Below are positions 41,769-51,201 of a DNA stretch of 64,000 nt, in pieces. Below the pieces are notes generated by a model. The model did no database searches, had not been told where the DNA came from, and saw only the letters and a program-made list of their open reading frames with translations. Made by a program: the position numbers and the translations under genes. Source of the stretch: Cognatazoarcus halotolerans (GTDB lineage Bacteria > Pseudomonadota > Gammaproteobacteria > Burkholderiales > Rhodocyclaceae); assembly GCF_009800965.1 (NCBI RefSeq), contig NZ_WUAF01000014.1, forward strand, positions 1 through 64,000, in the 5' to 3' direction. The stretch's first letter is position 1; every line of letters begins with the position of its first letter.

Positions 41769-42784
41769 GCGATGTTCTTATGAAAGGCGTCGAGCGGGAG
41801 CGGATGCTTCCAGAAGCGCCACAGGCTGCCCGCTTTCAGGGTGAAGTCGAGGGTTGCACGCTCGCATGGTGCGGTGATTCGCAACTCGTCGAGGCTGCCT
41901 GTCTTGAGGGCGGCGAGCGCGGGCGCGAACCAGTCGCGCTCGAGTGCGATGAGTCCATTGCGCCAGTCGTCGAGATTCAGATACTGGGCACTTTGCTGGA
42001 GTTGTTCCAGGATCGCCAACGCACTGCTGCCGGTCTTGATGTCGAGGCGTGTCGAATCGGTGCAGACAAGGCCGGCGAGTCGGACCAGACCGCGTGCCAG
42101 GGTGCCGTTTGCCTGGATGAGCTGCGCGGGTCGTTGCAGCGCGCTCGGCGGATCGCCGGCACCCCAGAACCACAGGCTGTTGATCGGACGAAAACCGCTG
42201 GCTTCGCGGGCTGCATTGACCGGGTGGCCATGCAGCCACACCTGGATCTCGTTGCTGAGCCTGTGCCAGTCGCGGGCCTGAATACCTTCTGGCATGAAGG
42301 GCCCCACCGGCCGGCCGGCGACGTCGGAAAGCGCCGCGAAGTTCGCCTCGGGTCGCTTCGTCGACCACAGATACCATCGATCTGCCGCGGGCGCCTCGAA
42401 CCGGCCGATGTCTGAAAATGTTTCGTTCAACCCCTCGATGATCCGGGCTGCTTCGTCTTCACGTATCTCGAGTCCGCTGGCATCGGCCAGCAGCAGATGT
42501 TCGCGCGCGAAGTGGAGGTTGACCGGGTCGGCGCACAGGCAGGTGCCGATGTCGTGCAGCGGCGCCACAGGCTCTCCCGCGCGGCGCAGTGCGGCATGTG
42601 GCAAGGCATCCGTTGCGAGCCCGAAAAGATCGGCGAGGCAGCGGTCGAGCGATTGAGCAGGCCTTGCAGCGGGCCTGGCATGACCAAGAATGGTCTCGAG
42701 GGCAGGGAGTGCAAGACCACCGGCCGGCGTCGGCGTGCGCGAGGCAGGCCAGAGCAGGCCGGGGATGATCAGACGGTACGGCAT
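41765..42784 (-). CDS. ApgM/RpfE-like predicted phosphoglycerate-mutase-related protein
   Basis: 339 residues from ATG 42784 (GAGAGATACCC before it); the frame extends 11 codons further. Features are the opening YRLIIPGLLWPA, CLCADPVNLHFAREHLLLADAS, LSNEIQVWLHGHPVNAAREASGF, INSLWFWGAGDPP and YLNLDDWRNGLIALERDWFAPAL, as in the betaproteobacterial/xanthomonad proteins annotated RpfE-type, distantly related to cofactor-independent phosphoglycerate mutases (alkaline-phosphatase fold). It lacks obvious full metal-binding sets, so activity is uncertain. Coupled to recJ downstream, an arrangement also seen around Xanthomonas rpf genes. Confidence 0.65.
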   Translation of the reverse strand: MPYRLIIPGLLWPASRTPTPAGGLALPALETILGHARPAARPAQSLDRCLADLFGLATDALPHAALRRAGEPVAPLHDIGTCLCADPVNLHFAREHLLLADASGLEIREDEAARIIEGLNETFSDIGRFEAPAADRWYLWSTKRPEANFAALSDVAGRPVGPFMPEGIQARDWHRLSNEIQVWLHGHPVNAAREASGFRPINSLWFWGAGDPPSALQRPAQLIQANGTLARGLVRLAGLVCTDSTRLDIKTGSSALAILEQLQQSAQYLNLDDWRNGLIALERDWFAPALAALKTGSLDELRITAPCERATLDFTLKAGSLWRFWKHPLPLDAFHKNIA

Positions 42785-42921
42785 GGGTATCTCTCGCGGA
42801 GGCGACGATGTTAGCACGAGGCGACGCCGCGGCCCGATCGCAGGTGGTACCGGCAGGGTCGGGGCAGTTGCGGCACAATAGCGCCTTCTTTCGGACTGGC
42901 GGGCGATTCTGGCCCGGGATA

Positions 42922-44172
42922 ATGCGATACGAATGGCTCGTCGGGCTGCGCTACACCCGCTCGCGAAAGCGGGCTCAGGGGCGTAACCGTTTCATTTCCT
43001 TCATCTCCCTGGTGTCGATGTGCGGCATCGCTCTCGGCGTGGCGGCCCTGATCACCGTGTTGTCGGTGATGAACGGTTTTCAGGAGGAGTTGCGCAGCCG
43101 TATCCTGGGCGTTGCGTCGCATGTCCAGATATCGGGTTACGACGGCGAGCTCGAGAGTTGGCAGGCCGTTGCGGATGCGGCGGTGAAGAATCCGGATGTG
43201 CTTGCCGCCGCACCGTTCGTCGAGGCTCAGGGAATGCTGTCGGTAGACGACTCGGTGCGAGGCGTACTCGTGCGCGGTGTTTTGCCGGCCCAGGAGGAGA
43301 CTGTCGCGAATTTCGCCGGTTACATGCGTTCCGGCAAGCTCGAGGACCTGCAGCCGGGGCGCTTCGGTATCGTCCTCGGTGCCGAGCTTGCGCAGGCTCT
43401 CAGGGTTCGTCTCGGTGACAAGGTGACACTGATCGCACCACAAGGGCTGGTCACGCCGGCAGCCGTTCTGCCGCGGGTCAAGCAGTTCACCGTGGTGGGG
43501 GTGTTCGAGGCAGGCATGTTCGAGTTCGATTCCGGACTTGCGCTGATCCACATGCATGATGCGCAGGTTCTGTACCGCATGGGTGACCGGGTCTCCGGTG
43601 TACGCCTCAAGCTGGGCGACCTCTTTTCCGCGCCACGCGTGGGTGCCCAACTTGCTGCCACGCTGGGAGCAGTGCGGGTCACCGACTGGACCCGCAGCCA
43701 TGCCAATTTCTTCCGCGCGGTCGCGCTCGAAAAGAAGATGATGGCGATCATCCTGTTCCTGATCGTCGCGGTCGCGGCCTTCAACATTGTTTCGACGCTG
43801 GTCATGGCGGTGCAGGAAAAGTATGCGGATATTGCGATTCTGCGCACGCTCGGAGCGTCTCCCGGATCGATCATGGCGATCTTCGTGCTTCAGGGAACGA
43901 TCATCGGCTTTGTCGGACTGGCCGCGGGTACGCTCGGTGGCACGCTGCTGGCAAACAACCTCGATGTGGTGATTCCAGCGCTGGAGCATCTGCTCGGAAC
44001 CACCTTGTGGAACAAGGAGATCTACTACATCAGCGAAATGCCTTCGAAGGTGTTGTCGTCCGACGTCATCACCATCACGAGCGTTTCCTTCGTCCTGACC
44101 CTGCTTGCGGCGCTGTATCCGAGTTGGCGGGCATCGAGGGTTAATCCGGCGGAGGCGCTGCGCTATGAATGA
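42922..44172 (+). CDS. lolC: Lipoprotein-releasing ABC transporter permease LolC/LolE
   Basis: 416 residues from ATG 42922. Inner-membrane subunit that extracts outer-membrane lipoproteins and hands them to LolA. Opening [17 protein letters not shown]1 ([32 protein letters not shown]), a large periplasmic domain (about 55-265), and three C-terminal TMs with [27 protein letters not shown] and [16 protein letters not shown]. Overlaps lolD by 8 bases. Only one permease gene is present, so the transporter may be a homodimer (LolF-like) with LolD. Confidence 0.93.
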   Translation: MRYEWLVGLRYTRSRKRAQGRNRFISFISLVSMCGIALGVAALITVLSVMNGFQEELRSRILGVASHVQISGYDGELESWQAVADAAVKNPDVLAAAPFVEAQGMLSVDDSVRGVLVRGVLPAQEETVANFAGYMRSGKLEDLQPGRFGIVLGAELAQALRVRLGDKVTLIAPQGLVTPAAVLPRVKQFTVVGVFEAGMFEFDSGLALIHMHDAQVLYRMGDRVSGVRLKLGDLFSAPRVGAQLAATLGAVRVTDWTRSHANFFRAVALEKKMMAIILFLIVAVAAFNIVSTLVMAVQEKYADIAILRTLGASPGSIMAIFVLQGTIIGFVGLAAGTLGGTLLANNLDVVIPALEHLLGTTLWNKEIYYISEMPSKVLSSDVITITSVSFVLTLLAALYPSWRASRVNPAEALRYE

Positions 44173-44863
44173 AAATCTGGCTCTCGACGCGGCATCGCCG
44201 GTGTTGGAGAGCGTCAATCTCTCGAAGAGTTTTCGGGAAGGGCAGGATGCGGTAGAGGTATTGCGCGGCGTGTCGCTATCGGTCGCCCGCGGCGAGCGGG
44301 TGGCCATCGTCGGCGCCTCGGGCTCGGGCAAGAGCACGCTCTTGCACCTGCTCGGCGGACTGGATGTGCAGAGCGCCGGAGAGGTCCGCCTGATGGGGCT
44401 CAATCTCGGCAAGCTGCGCGATGCGGAGCGTGGGCGTCTGCGGAATCGATGCCTGGGATTCGTCTATCAGTTTCACCACCTGCTGCCGGAGTTCAGTGCG
44501 CTCGAGAACGTGGCGATGCCCTTGTATATCCGGCGCATGTCGGCGGAAGCCGCGGATGCGCAGGCAAGGGCGATGCTCGAAGAGGTCGGGCTGGGGCATC
44601 GTCTCGATCACGCTCCGGGCGAACTCTCGGGCGGCGAACGTCAGCGGGCCGCGATCGCACGTGCTCTCGTCACCCAGCCGGCCTGCGTGCTGGCGGACGA
44701 ACCCACCGGCAACCTGGATCGTCGTACCGCCGAGGTGGTTTTCGACCTGATGCTTTCGCTCAACCAGCGGCTGAAGACGAGTTTCGTCATCGTGACCCAC
44801 GACGAAAGTCTCGCACGGCGGGCCGGGCGGGTGTTGAGGCTGGAGGATGGCCGACTCGTTTGA
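44165..44863 (+). CDS. lolD: Lipoprotein-releasing ABC transporter ATPase LolD
   Basis: 232 residues from ATG 44165, which overlaps the lolC end. Walker [10 protein letters not shown] (about 53-61), Q-loop [11 protein letters not shown] with the LolD-characteristic [12 protein letters not shown], signature LSGGERQ, Walker [13 protein letters not shown] and the switch His in VTHDESLA. Powers release of lipoproteins from the inner membrane with LolC. Confidence 0.95.
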   Translation: MNENLALDAASPVLESVNLSKSFREGQDAVEVLRGVSLSVARGERVAIVGASGSGKSTLLHLLGGLDVQSAGEVRLMGLNLGKLRDAERGRLRNRCLGFVYQFHHLLPEFSALENVAMPLYIRRMSAEAADAQARAMLEEVGLGHRLDHAPGELSGGERQRAAIARALVTQPACVLADEPTGNLDRRTAEVVFDLMLSLNQRLKTSFVIVTHDESLARRAGRVLRLEDGRLV

Positions 44864-45010
44864 CGGCTGTGCTGTTTGCCGCAGCCTGGTGCGGGTGGGC
44901 GGCGATTCCGGGGCAAATTCACTCAAGGCGGTGCTCAACCTGTCGTTACATCGCTGGTGTACACGTCTTGAATGATGCGTTGCTTCCCGGCGCGCAATCC
45001 GGAGTCAATC

Positions 45011-47038
45011 GTGAATGCCTTCTTTTTTCCCGCCATCGCGCTGCTGAACAGGCTGCGCTACAACGCAAAGTTCCTTCTCATCGGCGGTGTCGCGCTGTTG
45101 GCGAGCGGAATGCTTATCGCGCAGATATTCGTGCAGGTGCGCGAGGAGGTTGGGTTCGTGGACTCCGAGCTGAGAGGGGTCCAGGTCCTGACGCCGGCAA
45201 TGCAGGTCCTCACGTTGATGCAGCAACACCGTGGCCTGTCATCGGGACTCCTGGGCGGCAGTGAAGCGCTGCGCCCGAAAGTCGTGGCCAAGACGGCCGA
45301 GCTGGACGCCGCGGTGGCGGCGTTTGACGCCGCGCTCGCCGGGCCGGGCAGCGATTTCGGGCTCGACCAGGGGTGGTCCGCACTGAAGGACCAATGGGCG
45401 AGGCTGCGCCGTGAGGGCCTGGCGATGGTCCAGAGTGACAATTTTGGTGCGCATACCAGGATGATCAACGGCATGCTCACCTTCATTGGTGATCTGGGCG
45501 ATCAATCGAAGCTTTCGCTGGACCCGGAGGCGGCGTCCTACAACTTGATCGAGCCCATGCTCCGGGTCATTCCGGAGGTGACGGAGCGTCTCGGGAAACT
45601 GCGCGGCAAGGGGACCGGTGTCATTGCGAAGGGGGCCCTTGTGCGTGCCGACGAGGTTGCGCTGATCTCGCAGCTTGCCGAACTCGATCTCGCCCGCGCA
45701 GTGCTGGAAGACCGGCTCGGCCGTGCGGCGCGTGAACGCACGGCGGCATCCGGCGCACTGGACACTGCGAAATCCGAAATCACCAGTGCCATTAACAAGG
45801 TGCGCGATGCAACTGCCGACGAGATTCTGTCGCAGCGCTTCGCCATGGCGCCGGGCGCGTTCTTCGATATCGGTACCGCCGCGATCGACGTCGTGCTCCG
45901 TCACCTCGAACAGGATATCCGTCCCGCTGCCGTGGCCTTGCTGGAGGCACGGGGTGCGAAACTTCGGCATGAACTGTGGTTGAACGTCGGTGTGGCGATC
46001 GCCGCGCTGTTGGTCGTCGGCTACCTTTTCATTGCAACCTACCTGTCGATCCAGACATCGGTAAACGAGCTGTCTGCCGGCGCTTCGCAACTTGCCGGCG
46101 GCGACTATACCGCCCGGGTGGTGTTCTCCGCGCGTGACGAGCTGGCCGTCGTGGCCGGTCAGTTCAACGAGATGGCACGCAGCCTTTCGGGACTGGTGGG
46201 GCAGGTCCAGCGCAGCGCGATGAGTGTCGGCGAAGCGGCTTCGCGGCTTGCTGCATCATCGACCCAGGTGGCGCGCGGCTCTGAGCAGCAAAGCGAAGCG
46301 GCCTCCAGCATGGCAGCGGCAATCGAGCAGATGACCGTCGGAATCGACGAAATCAGTCGGCATGCAGGCGATGCCCAACGCAAGTCTCAGGAATCGGGTC
46401 GGTTGTCGGAGGAGGGCCAGGAGGTCGTGAAGCTCTCGGTGCAGGAGATGGAGCGGATTGCCGCAACCGTGAATGAGGCCGCCGGGGTGATCGAACAGCT
46501 TGGTACCGAATCCTCGCGCATCAGCAACATGGTGCAGTCGATTCGCGAGATCGCGGATCAAACCAATCTGCTGGCGCTGAATGCGGCGATTGAAGCAGCG
46601 AGGGCTGGTGAGAGCGGGCGAGGGTTTGCGGTGGTTGCCGATGAGGTCCGGAAATTGGCCGAGCGCACGAGCACGGCGACCCAGGAAATCACGACCATGG
46701 TCACGGCGATCCAGGAGGGCACCGGCAAGGCCGTTGTGACCATGCAACAGGGGGTCACCCGGGTGCACGAGGGCGTGGCACTGACCAGCAAGGCCGGGGC
46801 CGCGATGCATCAGATAAACGACGGTGCGCAGAGCGTGGTCGGTTCGGTGACGGATATCAGCGATGCGCTCAGGGAGCAGAGCACCGCTAGCAACGAAATC
46901 GCCCGAAGCGTCGAGCGGATTGCGCAGATGGCGGAAGAGAACAGCGTGGCCGTCCGTTCTACCGCTTCGACCGCGGAAGGCCTCGAGAGCCTCGCACGCG
47001 AGCTTCAATCGCAGGTGGAGCGTTTCAAGGTAGCCTGA
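45011..47038 (+). CDS. Methyl-accepting chemotaxis protein with NIT-like sensor region
   Basis: 675 residues from GTG 45011, which has GGAG eight bases upstream; ATG 44972 would add 13 but has no ribosome site. TM1 about 21-41, periplasmic region about 42-330 with [17 protein letters not shown], a motif like that of nitrate/nitrite-sensing (NIT) domains, TM2 about 333-353, HAMP, and a cytoplasmic signalling domain with the conserved hairpin tip [21 protein letters not shown] and [16 protein letters not shown]. It passes ligand information to CheA/CheW. No pentapeptide NWETF-type tether is present. The NIT assignment is tentative. Confidence 0.9.
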   Translation: MNAFFFPAIALLNRLRYNAKFLLIGGVALLASGMLIAQIFVQVREEVGFVDSELRGVQVLTPAMQVLTLMQQHRGLSSGLLGGSEALRPKVVAKTAELDAAVAAFDAALAGPGSDFGLDQGWSALKDQWARLRREGLAMVQSDNFGAHTRMINGMLTFIGDLGDQSKLSLDPEAASYNLIEPMLRVIPEVTERLGKLRGKGTGVIAKGALVRADEVALISQLAELDLARAVLEDRLGRAARERTAASGALDTAKSEITSAINKVRDATADEILSQRFAMAPGAFFDIGTAAIDVVLRHLEQDIRPAAVALLEARGAKLRHELWLNVGVAIAALLVVGYLFIATYLSIQTSVNELSAGASQLAGGDYTARVVFSARDELAVVAGQFNEMARSLSGLVGQVQRSAMSVGEAASRLAASSTQVARGSEQQSEAASSMAAAIEQMTVGIDEISRHAGDAQRKSQESGRLSEEGQEVVKLSVQEMERIAATVNEAAGVIEQLGTESSRISNMVQSIREIADQTNLLALNAAIEAARAGESGRGFAVVADEVRKLAERTSTATQEITTMVTAIQEGTGKAVVTMQQGVTRVHEGVALTSKAGAAMHQINDGAQSVVGSVTDISDALREQSTASNEIARSVERIAQMAEENSVAVRSTASTAEGLESLARELQSQVERFKVA

Positions 47039-47066
47039 TTCCGCTGGCGATCCATCCTGCCGACGC

Positions 47067-48134
47067 TCATGCCTGGTTGACCAGGGCATCCGCGGCGAGT
47101 CGCCCGTCGGGTGAGCACATCGTGACGATGATCTGACCCGGTTCGATCAGGAAATCCGCTGGAGGATTGAAGATGAAGTCACGCCCCACGCGTACGCCGA
47201 GGACGATGACTTCGGCACTGTCGAGGGCCAGTCGGCCGCGGCTGCGCGGCTCGAAACCTTCCGGTACCGGCAGCTCTTCGAGGCGGTAGCCTTCGGACGA
47301 GCGCAGCATCTCGTCGAGCAGCGATTGGACGTGCGGGCGCAGCATGGTCGACGCGATGCGCATCCCGCCGGTGAAATCCGGTGAGACCACGACATCCGCA
47401 CCGGCCTTGCGGATCTTTTGTACATTGCGTAGCTCATGGCAGCGCGCGACGACGCGAAGCTGGGGATTGAGTTGCTTGGCGGTCAGCGCGATCATGAGAT
47501 TGCGGCTGTCGTCGCCTGTTACGGCAAATACACCAGCCGCGTCGCCAATGTCGGCGGCGAGCAGAAGATCATCGTCACTTCCATCGCCCTGCAGATAAAG
47601 CAGATCGGGAAACTGCTCGCGCTGACTCTCGAGACATTCCTCGTCCGTATCGATCGCCACGAACTGACGGCGGGTAATCTTGAGTTCATGGGCAACATTG
47701 CGACCGACACGCCCGAAACCGCAGACGATATAGTGATGCCGCAACTTCCGGATCTGCTTTTCCATGCGTCTTCTCCGCAGGGTGTAATCGAGGTCGCGTT
47801 CCAGAAAGAAGACCGCGAGACTGGTAAACAGGAACGTGACCGCACCGAAGCCGGCCAGCGATATCAGGCCGGTGAACAGGCGCGCCGCGAAGCCTTCGAC
47901 GGGCACGACCTCGGCGTAACCGACTGTCGTGATCGTGATCAGCGTCATGTAGAAGGCGTCCGAAAGGTTCGCCTCGCCGTCCCCGATGAGGTAGAAACCG
48001 ACCGAGCCGATCAGCAGCAGGAAGAGGAGCACGCCGAGCGCAAAGTATATGCGCTTGAGAATACGGCGAAGCTGGGTGCGGCGACCGGTTCCAACCGCCG
48101 GTATTTCCTTTCGATGGGTATGCCTGAAGATCAA
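47067..48134 (-). CDS. Two-TM RCK (TrkA-N) potassium-channel-like protein with GYA filter
   Basis: 355 residues from a TTG at 48134 preceded by AGAGGGG and overlapping the DUF2062 stop (TTGA); no ATG or GTG is available between this point and TM1. TM1 about 30-50, pore helix, filter region TLITITTVGYAEVVP (filter 70-75), TM2 about 88-110, then an RCK N domain beginning HYIVCGFGRVGRNVA and an RCK C domain. This is the MthK/Kch-like plan, a K+ channel gated by cytoplasmic ligand. The filter reads T-V-G-Y-A-E where K+ channels have T-V-G-Y-G-D/E, so ion selectivity is uncertain. The open frame continues upstream antisense to nothing recognisable. Confidence 0.83.
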   Translation of the reverse strand: MIFRHTHRKEIPAVGTGRRTQLRRILKRIYFALGVLLFLLLIGSVGFYLIGDGEANLSDAFYMTLITITTVGYAEVVPVEGFAARLFTGLISLAGFGAVTFLFTSLAVFFLERDLDYTLRRRRMEKQIRKLRHHYIVCGFGRVGRNVAHELKITRRQFVAIDTDEECLESQREQFPDLLYLQGDGSDDDLLLAADIGDAAGVFAVTGDDSRNLMIALTAKQLNPQLRVVARCHELRNVQKIRKAGADVVVSPDFTGGMRIASTMLRPHVQSLLDEMLRSSEGYRLEELPVPEGFEPRSRGRLALDSAEVIVLGVRVGRDFIFNPPADFLIEPGQIIVTMCSPDGRLAADALVNQA

Positions 48135-48673
48135 GATCCCCTCTTGCGCATCGCACGTTTTCGCCACGCACGTATCAGATGCCAGCGCCACAGCCCCCGC
48201 ACGATCAGGTAACCGCTCGTCGAGAGGGCTCCGGCCATTGCGATCAGGCCGAGCGCCAATGGCTTGCCGAGACCAGCCATCCAGTCGATCAGTGCGCCGG
48301 CCCAGTTTGAGATCGGTAATGACCCGAGTTCTGGTGGTGGAGTGAAGGTGCTGCCGCTGCCAATCAGCCATTCGCCGACGCCGAAGGCTGCGAGATAGAG
48401 CGGGACGATGGTAAACGGGTTGGTGTAAAGCGTCGTGAGTAGTGCCAGGGGAAGATTGACCCTGAATACCACGCAGCAGATCGCCGCACCCAGCATCTGG
48501 AACGGGCCGGGGATCAGGCCGCAGAAGAGGCCGACTGCCACTGCGCCTGCTGCGGAATGCCGGTTCAGGTGCCATAGTCTCGGGTGGAGCAGGGTATTGC
48601 CGAACGGCGCGAGCCAGCGATTCGAGCGAATCGCGTCCGGGTCGGGGAGGTAGGTCTTGAGCAGGTTTCGCAT
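48131..48673 (-). CDS. DUF2062 domain membrane protein
   Basis: 180 residues from ATG 48673. Two or three hydrophobic segments; the family segment spans AAGAVAVGLFCGLIPGPFQM, RVNLPLALLTTLYTNPFTIVPLY and a C-terminal basic tail RAWRKRAMRKRG. Conserved Gly/Pro/Asn residues (GLIPGP, YTNPFT) identify DUF2062. Function not established. Translationally coupled to the downstream channel-like gene by 4 bases; divergent from comEC. Confidence 0.85.
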   Translation of the reverse strand: MRNLLKTYLPDPDAIRSNRWLAPFGNTLLHPRLWHLNRHSAAGAVAVGLFCGLIPGPFQMLGAAICCVVFRVNLPLALLTTLYTNPFTIVPLYLAAFGVGEWLIGSGSTFTPPPELGSLPISNWAGALIDWMAGLGKPLALGLIAMAGALSTSGYLIVRGLWRWHLIRAWRKRAMRKRGS

Positions 48674-48759
48674 GTCGGGTCCGCGGCACGATTGTAACCG
48701 AGGCCATTTCGTCTGCAGCTGCTCACGCATCGCTACCGAAGCAGGCTATAGTCGCCGCG

Positions 48760-51090
48760 ATGAATACCATTGTCATTGGCGCTCTTGTTGGAACCGGCCT
48801 TCTCCAGTGCCAGCCAGAGCTGCCCGTAGGCTGGTTTGCCTATGTGCTCGCGATGCTTTCGTTACCACTGTCAGTCATTGCGGTTCGTTCGGTCGATGCC
48901 GTCGTCTGGCGGTCGGTATCCCTGCTGGCGCTGGCGACGCTTCTCGGATTCGGCTGGGCATGGTGGCGGGCGGAGTTGCGACTCGCGGAGGTCCTGCCGA
49001 TGAGTGCAGAGGGACAAGACGTTGCCGTGGTCGGCGTGATCGATGGTTTGCCTGCGGCCACCGGACTCGGCGTACATTTCCCGTTCCTGATCGAAGCCGG
49101 GCCGACATGGCTGCCGCGACGGGTTGCTCTGACATGGTATGCGGCAAACCGCGATGATTCTCCGCTGCCCGAAGTGCACGCCGGGGAGCGCTGGGCGCTC
49201 ACGGTCCGGCTCAAGCGGCCGCACGGTGCCGCCAACCCCGGTGGGGTCGACCGCAGTCTTCACATGCTTGAAGAAGGCATACGGGCGAGCGGATACGTGC
49301 GCAATGCGCTGGACAACGAGCGACGCGAGGCCGAGGCGGACGGTTTGACGCTGTTGGTGCTGAGGTTACGTGAGCGAATTCGCGAACGGATGCTCGGAGG
49401 AATGCAGGGTAACGAGTGGGCTGGCGTGCTGGTTGCCCTAGCGGTTGGTGATCAACAGGCGATTGACGAGCGACAATGGGATCGTTTCCGGCGGCTCGGC
49501 ATTGTCCATCTCGTCGTCATTTCCGGATTGCACATCACCCTCGTCGGCGGCCTCGCGTATCTGCTCGCCGCGTGGATCTGGCGCCATACGCGTGGACCGC
49601 TGCACCTGCCGGTACAACGCTTTGCCACGCTTGGCGGCGCGCTTGCCGCGTCGACCTATGCTTTGCTGGCCGGAATGGGCGTATCGGTACAGCGCAGTCT
49701 CATCATGTTGCTGGTCGTTGCCGTGGCCCATTTTCTTGCGCGCAGGGTCCGGACTGCGACGGTCCTCGGCTGGGCCGGGCTTCTCGTGCTGGTGATCGAT
49801 CCCTGGGCTGTGCTTGCGGCGGGATTCTGGCTTTCCTTCGGTGCGGTTGCCGTGCTCGTGTACATCTCTTCCGGAGAGATCGCGGGGCTGACTGGATGGC
49901 GTGCGATGGTCCGTGCGCAAATGGCGGTGGCCTTGCTGATGATGCCGGCTTTGCTGGTCTTCTTTCACCAGTTCTCGGTCGTGGCCCCTCTGGCCAATGC
50001 GCTTGCGATACCGGTACTCGGCATGGTGATCACGCCGCTCAGCCTCGTCTACGCGGTGCTGCCAATCGGGCAGATCGGTAGCGCGGTCGGCATTCTGCTG
50101 GACTGGACGATGATCCCGCTCGATTGGCTCGCGGCGCTGCCCTCGGCGGTCTGGCAGCAGGCACCACCGCCACTGCCAGTGGTGCTGGCCGGGTTGGTCG
50201 GATGCATCTGGATGTTTCTTCCGCTTGGAACTCCCGGACGCTTCGTGGGCATTCTTGCACTTTGGCCGATGCTCGCGTGGACGCCGGAACGACCCGCAGC
50301 AGGCGGCTTCCGGGTCGTGGTGCTCGATGTTGGCCAAGGCCTTTCGGTGCACGTCCAGACCGCCGGTAACGATCTGCTTTTCGACGCCGGGCCGGCAATA
50401 CCGGGAGGTGGGGACAGTGGGCAGCGCGTCGTGTTGCCCTATCTTCGCGCAGTTGGCGTGCGGAAGCTCGATACCCTGGTGGTGAGTCATCCCGATCTCG
50501 ACCATGCTGGCGGCGCAGGAGCCGTACTTGGTGGGGTGCCGGTCGGAAGGCGCATGATTTCGCCGGGTGATGCCGAAAGGATGATCGAGCCGGCAAGCTG
50601 GGAGTATTGCCGGGCAGGCCGGAGCGAGCTGTTTGATGGGGTGCGTTTCGATTGGCTGCATCCGGATGTCCGGGATGACGGCGAACGCGAATCGCACGGA
50701 AACAACCGCTCCTGTGTGCTGAAGGTAACGGGCGTTCACGGCAGTGTTCTGCTGACCGCCGACATAGAGGCGAAGGTCGAAACCGCCCTGGTTCGAAAGC
50801 TCGGTCCGAAGCTGAAGGCGGATGTCCTGCTGGTGGCTCATCACGGCAGCCGATCGTCATCCTCGTCCGTATGGGTCGACGCCGTCAGTCCCGGGTCAGT
50901 GATCTATTCGGTGGGTTACCGCTCACGCTTCGGACATCCACATGCCGACGTCTGGGCGCGCTGGAGCGCCGCGGGCGCGTATGCCTACCGTACCGATGTT
51001 CAGGGGGCGATCAGTGTCGACGTCGCGGACGGTCCGCCAAAACTGACTGCCGAACGCGAAGAGCATCCGCGTTACTGGCACGGGCGTTAA
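48760..51090 (+). CDS. comEC: ComEC/Rec2 DNA internalisation channel
   Basis: 776 residues. N-terminal TM segments and DUF4131/OB region (about 1-200), the Competence domain (about 215-480; GVLVALAVGDQQAIDERQWDRFRRLGIVHLVVISGLHI and WAVLAAGFWLSFGAVAVLVY), and a C-terminal metallo-beta-lactamase domain with VSHPDLDHAGGAGAVLGG (HxDxDH motif) and VLLVAHHGSRSSSS. ComEC carries single-stranded DNA across the inner membrane in natural transformation, and the MBL domain may degrade the other strand. Divergent from DUF2062, 86 bp between starts. Confidence 0.93.
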   Translation: MNTIVIGALVGTGLLQCQPELPVGWFAYVLAMLSLPLSVIAVRSVDAVVWRSVSLLALATLLGFGWAWWRAELRLAEVLPMSAEGQDVAVVGVIDGLPAATGLGVHFPFLIEAGPTWLPRRVALTWYAANRDDSPLPEVHAGERWALTVRLKRPHGAANPGGVDRSLHMLEEGIRASGYVRNALDNERREAEADGLTLLVLRLRERIRERMLGGMQGNEWAGVLVALAVGDQQAIDERQWDRFRRLGIVHLVVISGLHITLVGGLAYLLAAWIWRHTRGPLHLPVQRFATLGGALAASTYALLAGMGVSVQRSLIMLLVVAVAHFLARRVRTATVLGWAGLLVLVIDPWAVLAAGFWLSFGAVAVLVYISSGEIAGLTGWRAMVRAQMAVALLMMPALLVFFHQFSVVAPLANALAIPVLGMVITPLSLVYAVLPIGQIGSAVGILLDWTMIPLDWLAALPSAVWQQAPPPLPVVLAGLVGCIWMFLPLGTPGRFVGILALWPMLAWTPERPAAGGFRVVVLDVGQGLSVHVQTAGNDLLFDAGPAIPGGGDSGQRVVLPYLRAVGVRKLDTLVVSHPDLDHAGGAGAVLGGVPVGRRMISPGDAERMIEPASWEYCRAGRSELFDGVRFDWLHPDVRDDGERESHGNNRSCVLKVTGVHGSVLLTADIEAKVETALVRKLGPKLKADVLLVAHHGSRSSSSSVWVDAVSPGSVIYSVGYRSRFGHPHADVWARWSAAGAYAYRTDVQGAISVDVADGPPKLTAEREEHPRYWHGR

Positions 51091-51201
51091 GCCCTGACGG
51101 GTCAATGCGTCGCGTGTACCTTTGATCGAGCCATGCGCGGCGGCATGGAAACCGTGCTCGGGATACACTTGGAGTGCCTGAAAATCTGGAGCGGCAGCAA
51201 A

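Noticed and set aside
42811-44412. Minus-strand open frame (533 codons) antisense to lolC/lolD
   Set aside because: Lies over two firmly identified genes; no motif and implausible composition.
49438-50844. Minus-strand open frame (468 codons) inside comEC
   Set aside because: His/Arg/Gln-rich reverse reading of comEC; no domain recognised.
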